Assembly: GCA_029204225.1 (NCBI GenBank)
Contig: MU831853.1
Location: 1-64,000, forward strand
From: Diphasiastrum complanatum
Lineage: Eukaryota; Streptophyta; Lycopodiopsida; Lycopodiales; Lycopodiaceae
Length of the DNA: 64,000 bases
Reading direction: 5' to 3'
Positions 58,048 to 64,000 of this stretch are shown one piece after another (position 1 is the stretch's first letter; every line of letters begins with the position of its first letter). The notes under the pieces were generated by a model, which was not told the origin of the DNA, searched no databases, and worked only from the letters and a program-made list of their open reading frames with translations. The position numbers and the translations under genes are program-made.

Positions 58048-58218
58048 GTAAGTGTTTCTAATTCATAGCATGGAGCCAGCTGTTACTCAATTTCCCCTTT
58101 GCATTGTTGAACCTTTACCTTGCAATGAACCTCAGGTTGAAAATAGTCATTTAAAGTCACTATTAGGCTTAAAATTGTGTGATTTTTCTGCTGATTGTTG
58201 AGTGTTTCTTGATTACAG

Positions 58219-58539
58219 GTCTTTAACTGTTTTGGACAACATTTCTGCCTTCATTTTGAAGCATTTCAACTTGGCATGGCACCAGTATACATGGCATTTC
58301 TAAGGTTCATGGGTGACGACAATGAAGCAAAGAACTTTAGCTATAGTCTGGAAGTTGGTGCAAATGGTCGTAAATTGGTTTGGCAAGGTGTTCCAAGAAG
58401 TATCCGTGACAGTCATAAGAAGGTGAGGGACAGCCATGATGGGCTCATTATCCAAAGAAACATGGCTCTTTTTTTCTCAGGTGGTGATCGAAAGGAACTG
58501 AAGCTGAGAGTTACCGGACGTATATGGAAAGAGCAATAA
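58219..58539 (+). CDS. SINAT-type RING E3 ubiquitin ligase, exon 3
   Basis: 107 codons including the stop TAA, after an acceptor GATTACAG at 58218. It encodes the rest of the TRAF-like Sina domain: CFGQHFCLHFEAFQLGMAP, VYMAFLRFMGDDNEAKNFSYS, RKVRDSHDGLIIQRN-type and ALFFSGGDRKELKLRVTGRIWKEQ segments. These are the most conserved part of plant SINAT proteins and mediate dimerisation and substrate binding. The protein stops right after RIWKEQ, slightly shorter than Arabidopsis members, which carry a short tail. No damage is visible, so the gene is probably functional. Confidence 0.95.
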   Translation, partial: VFNCFGQHFCLHFEAFQLGMAPVYMAFLRFMGDDNEAKNFSYSLEVGANGRKLVWQGVPRSIRDSHKKVRDSHDGLIIQRNMALFFSGGDRKELKLRVTGRIWKEQ

Positions 58540-60084
58540 ACTTTCAAGACTAAATTCACTTATCACATCTAAGCGGGTTTTTTTTTGTTCTAGTTCGATT
58601 GCATTGTAGTTATGGTTGGCTCTTGATCAATGGTCCTGACTCTTGTTTAGCCCAAGATTCATGGATTAACAAGGATTAGTGGATAACTCGTCATTCTTTA
58701 TGAAAACTCAGACTTAGAAGAACAGTTGAGATATGTATGATATTATTCTACCAGTACGATGATATTTTATGCTCCAAGGGTTTCGTGGATCAACAGGAAT
58801 GTAACTGTTTTAAAAGTATTTCAGACCTGGAGAATTTTTTCTTTGTCTTAAAGTAATCCAGTCTTGCAAGTTTATTTGTAGTATCTGTTTTCTTCGTTTT
58901 TGTTTGATCTGTTCTTAATGCATGGGATGAATTTTAAGGTGGCCTTTATGGCCTTAAATTATGGCGAGGCCATTGGGCTGAGCCATGATATTATGGTCCA
59001 GATGGTCTCACCATACTTCTACAGTTTGGTGAGCCAATGGAAAGTGATCTGTTTGTATGGGGAAACGAATTCTCTATTGGCCTTATCCACTAGGGAAGCC
59101 GGCTTTAAAAATATGGCAAGGCCGTTACACTGAGCCATGATAATATGATCTAGATGGCCTCACCATAGTTTTCTGATCTGGCTGACCCAGTGGAAAGGTC
59201 ACTGGATATCCATTCCCTCACGTAAAGGATGAGCGATGCTGGTCCCTGTTTCAAAGGCTGGTGCAATTGATGGCTTAATAAAATTTTATTTTTGCCAAGT
59301 TTCCATGCCTTTTACTGGCACAAGCGTCTTATGAGGCTGGGCATGGGAGTACTATGAGGTGTTTTGCATTTATTGCAGGTGTTAATTTTGGTAAGTAAGA
59401 GAGTTCCATATTCAGGATAGTTTTATGGCCTACAGTCCATCAAAGTAGGTTTCTTCATCACAAGTTTTGAATTCACAACCTGGGTAACATTTGCAGCTTA
59501 TTGTGAGCAATCCCACTTCATGAACAGCATAGCCTTCTCGTAATGAACAGGGCCCAGCCAAGAAGCAAAATCTTGTGAAGGAATGGGCAGGCCCTTGCAA
59601 CCTGGAATTTAGGAGGCTTACGGCTGTGCTTTACATTTAATACACTGCCATGCACCAGCCACATCATGCTAAATTGAGTACTTGCCTTATTGCATTTGTC
59701 TGGTTAATCATAGTAAGGACACACTTAAATCTGTAGAATCAAATGAGGGATCGACTCATTTGATGATCTGGTAAGCTAACAAGTCAGGATCTCAAGTAAT
59801 TGCAAGTATCGAAATCTTGCTGCCAAGTTCCATATAGCCAACACGTCACTGGAATAGTTTCAAATCACTGAATTTTCTTTTGTGTTTAGTATCTAGTACA
59901 AGTTCTTTCATTGCGAACTATGGGACTTTGGAGTTGTCATTCTTTGCATTCATGCATGACCTATTTGCAAGGGTTACAACTCCCCCCACTTGCAGTTACA
60001 CAGTTGCATCCTTGATATTGAGGCAAACCAAGGGAAAACATGATTCTACCTGCAGTTTACACTATTGGGTTTCATTTACGGTTA
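58540..60084. other. 3' flank of the SINAT-type gene
   Basis: The first few hundred bases are probably 3' UTR. A diverged direct duplication of about 100 bp lies at 58955-59058 and 59105-59220 (shared GAGCCATGATAATATGRTC-like and GATGGCCTCACCATA-like words). No gene is supported. Confidence 0.45.
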
Positions 60085-61410
60085 AATGTTTAGTTAGTGA
60101 ATAAAATTGGGTTTTCCCTCAAATTTAGATGGTTCCCACTCTTTTTTAAATTTGAATAATTAGGAAGGCAAAAATGGACCAATAGGATTCAGAGGCCAGG
60201 ATCCTCCTCTCTACTATAAAAAGAGACCAACTCGAGTTCCTGCACATGTTTTCATTTCTTCATTTCAATAAAGCAGATTGGTTCTCTTGTGAAATGGATT
60301 TATGAATGTCCTTGATCTCTTTCACTTTTCCTCCATCTCTCATGCTTTATTTGTGTTTTGTTAATTGTTGGATTTGATTGTTATTGGGATTGCATGTTAT
60401 TATACTTTCTATGAGGGAGAAAGGGAGAGAGAGAAAGAGTAAGCTATCTTGTTGTGGATCTAGTGTTAATGCTTAGGGTTAGTGGATGTTAGATTTAGAT
60501 GTGAATCTTCCATTCATGCTGAAATCTGAACTATACTATCGCTCTCATGAGAACGAATCTATGTGTGACAACTAACTTCATATCTTTGATGCTAGATTGA
60601 TTAGATCTTGGGTTGAGGTTAGACAAGGAAAGAAATCCACTACAATTTTGGCGTTGTTGTCGGGGAGTTACACCGATTTTTCAGTTTGCAGCATGTTTGT
60701 TGAATGGTTAGCTTGCATTAGACATCTTGCCGTTGCATGAAGAGTGTTAGATCTGCATTTAGGGTTAGTTTGGGAGTGATTTTTGCTTGATTTGAGTGGA
60801 TTTGCTTGTCTGAAATCTAATCTGATTGTGGAACAGGAAAAGCTATTCAGATCACCAATCTTAAGATCCATTTGGATTTGAGATATCAGAAAAAACAACA
60901 AAAATCAGAGGGTTTGCAGATCGCAAGCCAACCTTGACCCTTGTTAATAAGTGAGAGGGATTTGGCACCCTGCGTGTGTAAGTCCAATTCGATGATCACA
61001 TAGAGATTTGATTAATTAGAAAGTCAATAAAAGGACTTTAGGCCTTTTGCAGGACTTTTAATGTCGTAGGGCCTGAATGTCAAGTTAGTGAATTAAATTG
61101 GGTTTTCCCTCCAATTTAGATGGTTCCTACTCTTTTTTAAATTTGAATAATTAGGAAGGCAAAAATGGACCAATAGGATTCAGAGGCCAGGGTCCTCCTC
61201 TCTACTATAAAAAGAGACCAACTCGAGTTCATGCACATGTTTTCATTTCTTCATTTCAATAAAGCAGATTGGTTCTCTTGTGAAATGGATTGATGAATGT
61301 CTTTGATCTCTATCACCTTTCCTCCATCTCTCATGCTTTATTTGTGTTTCGCTAATTGTTGGATTTGATTGTTATTGGGATTGCATGTTATTATACTTTC
61401 TATGAGGGAG

Positions 61411-61492
<82 letters not shown>

Positions 61493-61915
61493 TAAGCTAT
61501 CTTGTTGTGGATCTAGTGTTAGTGGATGTAGTGTTAATGCTTGGGGTTAATGGATGTTAGAATTAGATGTGAATCTTCCATTCATGGTGAAATCTGAACT
61601 ATACTATCGCTCTCATGGGAATGAATCTATGCGTGACAACTAACTTCATCTCTTTGATGCTAGATTGATTAGATCTTGGGTTGAGGTTAGGCAAGGAAAG
61701 AAATTCACTACAATTTTGGCGTCGTTGTCAGGGAGTTACGCCAATTTTTCAGTTTGCAGCATGTTTGTTGGATGGTTAGCTTGCATTAGACATCTTGTCG
61801 TTCCATGAAGAGTGTTAGATCTGCATTTAGGGTTAATTTGGGAGTGATTTTTGCTTGATTTGAGTAGATTTGCTTGTCTGAAATCTAATCTGATTGTGGA
61901 ACAAGAAAAGCTATG
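60085..61915 (+). mobile_element. Two tandem LTR-plus-leader copies of a tRNA-Asp-primed gypsy element
   Basis: About 770-840 bp are repeated (60085-60851 and 61075-61915). The shared order is: a TATA-like CTACTATAAAAAGAG, AATAAAG, a GA tract, LTR end CACTACA, a primer site (TTGGCGTTGTTGTCGGGGAG and TTGGCGTCGTTGTCAGGGAG), and a leader ending GAAAAGCTAT. The primer sites match the tRNA-Asp type with decay. The tandem order suggests recombination between LTRs or a nested insertion. The GA tract is 72 bp in the second copy (61416-61487) but only about 14 bp in the first. Confidence 0.75.
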
Positions 61916-62470
61916 CTCCTGGACCTGCTTCTTAGGAAGTCAATCCAATCATTGTTAGAAGAGCATCCCGTTTCGATCTACCCAAATACAATGGATTAAC
62001 AGATCCAGTTATATTTCTTCATAATTATACTGAATCTTGTGAAGTCTATGGCGAAATTTTTTCCCAAGATAAACTTCAGCTTTTTCCTATGGCCTTAACA
62101 GGCGCAGCACAAGATTGATACTATAATCAAGATGAAACTGAGCGTACGGATTGAGAGATTGTTAAACGAGCCCTTATCACACGGTCCAAAACTCAAAAGT
62201 TTATGGAAGACCCTTTTCTACTTTTAAGTAAAATTAAAATGGGAAATTGAAAAATGGTTCGAGATTACATTGAACGGGTAAAACGTCTCAGATTTGAGTG
62301 CGAACCTGAGCTGATTAACTAAAATGCCATGATTATGTGGTTTTTGTCAAGTTTACCTTAAAGGATCACAGAGTTGAAGAATGTCCAAATAAAAAAAAAT
62401 TTGTACCATTTTGTCATGACTGTGGTTATGGGCATTGCTACATTGAGAATCTTGTAACTCAGCTACAGAA
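61916..62470 (+). pseudogene. Gypsy gag (capsid part) after the tRNA-Asp-primed LTR
   Basis: Frame with stops: SFDLPKYNGLTDPVIFLHNYTESCEVYGEIFSQDKLQLFPMALTGAAQD, then SKTQKFMEDPFLLLSKIKMGN, and VRDYIERVKRLRFECEPELIN. This is the retrotransposon gag (capsid) domain. A knuckle fragment FCHDCGYGHCYIEN follows at about 62404-62445, matching the second knuckle at 22920. The frame is cut there by an inserted minus-strand gypsy piece. Confidence 0.8.
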
Positions 62471-62486
62471 GTTTCAATTTCTCTTG

Positions 62487-63109
62487 AGTAAATAACATAT
62501 CCGGAAAATCTCTGAGACAAATAACATTCACTCTCAACAGTTTTCCAATCCCACTTACCTCTAATTACATAATTTCTCTCACTAATCAACCTCTCTCGGA
62601 TCCTAGTACTAAAACTAGCATTAGGTTGATATAATACAAAATTCTCAGACTTAATTCTAATCAAACTTACTTCTATTCCAATCAAAATGGAATTAGTAAC
62701 CTTAGATTTTTCACTGTACTACTTATAGATAATGATTCAAATATCAAACCTGTTCTAGTTCCAGATTGTCCACACAATCCCTAGAGAATTTCTCTTATTC
62801 GAAAAGTTCCAATTAGGTATCTTACTCTGAATCTATTCGAAATTACTTTCAGACCAAATCACATTTCTATACCACATCTAGTTCTCTTCTGAAAGCTATG
62901 CAACCAACAGATTTCCAAATAGAACTTTATTCCACCACTTCACCCCTCCTTTTAAAGCAATTATAAATTTTAATAAAAGTTAGCTGGAAAGATGATATTC
63001 GGCACTCCAAACCGGGATGTTACTCCAAGTGCTTCGATCTTCCAATTCCATGTAGAGCTTGCCTCCAACTCCCATCCAAGACCGCATCCTAGCCGTGCTC
63101 TGATACCAA
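62487..63109 (-). other. Internal leader of an inserted minus-strand gypsy-like element
   Basis: Runs from the primer site GTGCTCTGATACCA (complement of TGGTATCAGAGCAC, 63095-63109 including one spacer base) towards lower coordinates. It is homologous to 13246-13740. No long frame is present, so it is probably untranslated leader; the rest of the element is missing. Confidence 0.65.
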
Positions 63110-63587
63110 TGTAAGAACCCAAAAGGATTGTCTCTAAGATGAGGATAGGAGAACACAATAGAAGAGACTATGGAGCCAAATCACCCAACCAATCCTAGAT
63201 CAAAACTGGATCTAGCCCCCAAGCCATGCTATGTGAAGCTAGAGAAGAAGAGAGAAACTGGTGACCTAAACCCAATATGTCGACGGGAAAATCCCCACCT
63301 CATTATATAAAGAGTAGAGTCCTGTGCATGAAACCATACAACCCCCATGCAGGTCAACCATAAATAGATCACATCTCTTCATCCAGTCCTCCTGCCTATA
63401 TCCATCACACAGGCATGCAATACTCCATATGTCTCAATTAGAGTGTCTGGGTCCTCTCAAGGTAATTATTCACAAACAGGCCTTGACATGGAATCAAATT
63501 ATGGCGTGACCAATAATCTCGAGAACTGGAGGGTCGGTCTACCATATTAGGACTATTTCAGGTCCTTAACTGAATATGGCCATAACA
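63110..63587 (-). repeat. 5' LTR of the inserted minus-strand gypsy-like element
   Basis: 478 bp from TGTAAGAACCC to GGCCATAACA (plus strand), homologous in inverted orientation to 27436-27890. It sits between the two parts of a gypsy gag. A TATA-like ATTATATAAAGAG lies near 63302. Confidence 0.8.
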
Positions 63588-64000
63588 GTCAACAAGATAA
63601 TCAATCAGATTTGAGCGAAATTTCATTATTGGATCGAACCTTGGATACATCGATCACTTTTCCATTGAATGTGCTGAATGTAGCTTGGATATCAATGGAA
63701 CCTATAGCAGATCCGATTGAAGATGATCTCATTCCTGTGAGTCATGCCTTGACTTATGATGACAATGCAGAACTTACTGATGAGCAGATTCTAAATCATA
63801 TGGATCCGACCAGATTTGGAGTGCGTAATGTTCTTGATGAACCAACAATAAAACCATCCAAAGTAGTTATATTGAAAGAATACAGGATCACAAGGTCAAT
63901 GACGAAGAAACAAGCCAAACAACATTATGAAACGGTCCTAAAATGGGAAAATAATCCTCAAAAGATTGATTCAAAGAATGTGCCACCCTTACTGGATAAA
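63588..64000 (+). CDS. Gypsy gag-pol linker, frame open to the window edge
   Basis: After the inserted LTR a frame reads without a stop to 64000: DLSEISLLDRTLDTSITFPLN, then VAWISMEPIADPIEDDLIPVSHA, and RITRSMTKKQAKQHYET. The RSMTKKQAKQ-type motif and acidic spacer are typical of the region between nucleocapsid and protease in plant gypsy polyproteins. It probably continues the gag at 61916-62470. Both ends are incomplete. Confidence 0.5.

Overview
The window is nuclear DNA from a seed plant. The evidence is two recognisable plant host genes, an EXORDIUM/PHI-1-like gene and a SINAT-type RING E3 ligase gene with introns, set in a dense layer of decayed LTR retrotransposons. These elements use plant-type primer binding sites: initiator tRNA-Met for most, tRNA-Asp for the Athila/Tat-like ones. 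Copia polyprotein remnants dominate, and GA, GT and TA microsatellites are common. I cannot name the species from the sequence.

Layout. 1-9.3 kb: a plus-strand copia remnant with a rearranged LTR, the 3' end of a minus-strand copia, and a longer plus-strand copia (zinc knuckle, protease, integrase, RT, RNase H). 9.3-12.6 kb: a gene-like island with microsatellites just upstream of the intronless EXORDIUM-like gene at 11441-12547. 12.6-15.2 kb: gypsy-like untranslated repeat with a short histone-H3-tail-like ORF. 15.2-18.3 kb: a broken plus-strand copia. 18.3-25.6 kb: a minus-strand copia with both LTRs, which contains an Athila/Tat-like fragment (LTR, tRNA-Asp primer site, repeat-rich leader, gag). 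25.6-32.2 kb: a patchwork of copia and gypsy fragments with a second H3-tail-like ORF. 32.2-36.2 kb: a copia element whose gag-protease is followed by a long open frame without integrase or RT. 36.2-42.4 kb: little that I can assign. 42.4-47.9 kb: a plus-strand copia with a minus-strand, internally deleted gypsy between its protease and integrase parts. 48.7-49.05 kb: a complete 384-bp TRIM element with a 5-bp target duplication and a tRNA-like gene in each LTR. 49.5-52.5 kb: another decayed copia. 53.9-58.5 kb: the SINAT gene, with a U2 snRNA-like pseudogene in its first coding intron. 60.1-64.0 kb: tandem tRNA-Asp-primed LTRs, gypsy gag, an inserted minus-strand gypsy LTR fragment, and a gag-like frame open to the window edge.

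The two host genes are probably independent: one encodes a secreted growth-related protein, the other a ubiquitin ligase. Everything else is parasitic or untranslated. No retroelement here looks able to move by itself, because every pol region is deleted, frameshifted or stop-ridden. The most interesting items are the TRIM with tRNA-like LTRs, the copia derivative with the unassigned ORFs, and the pair of H3-tail-like micro-ORFs.
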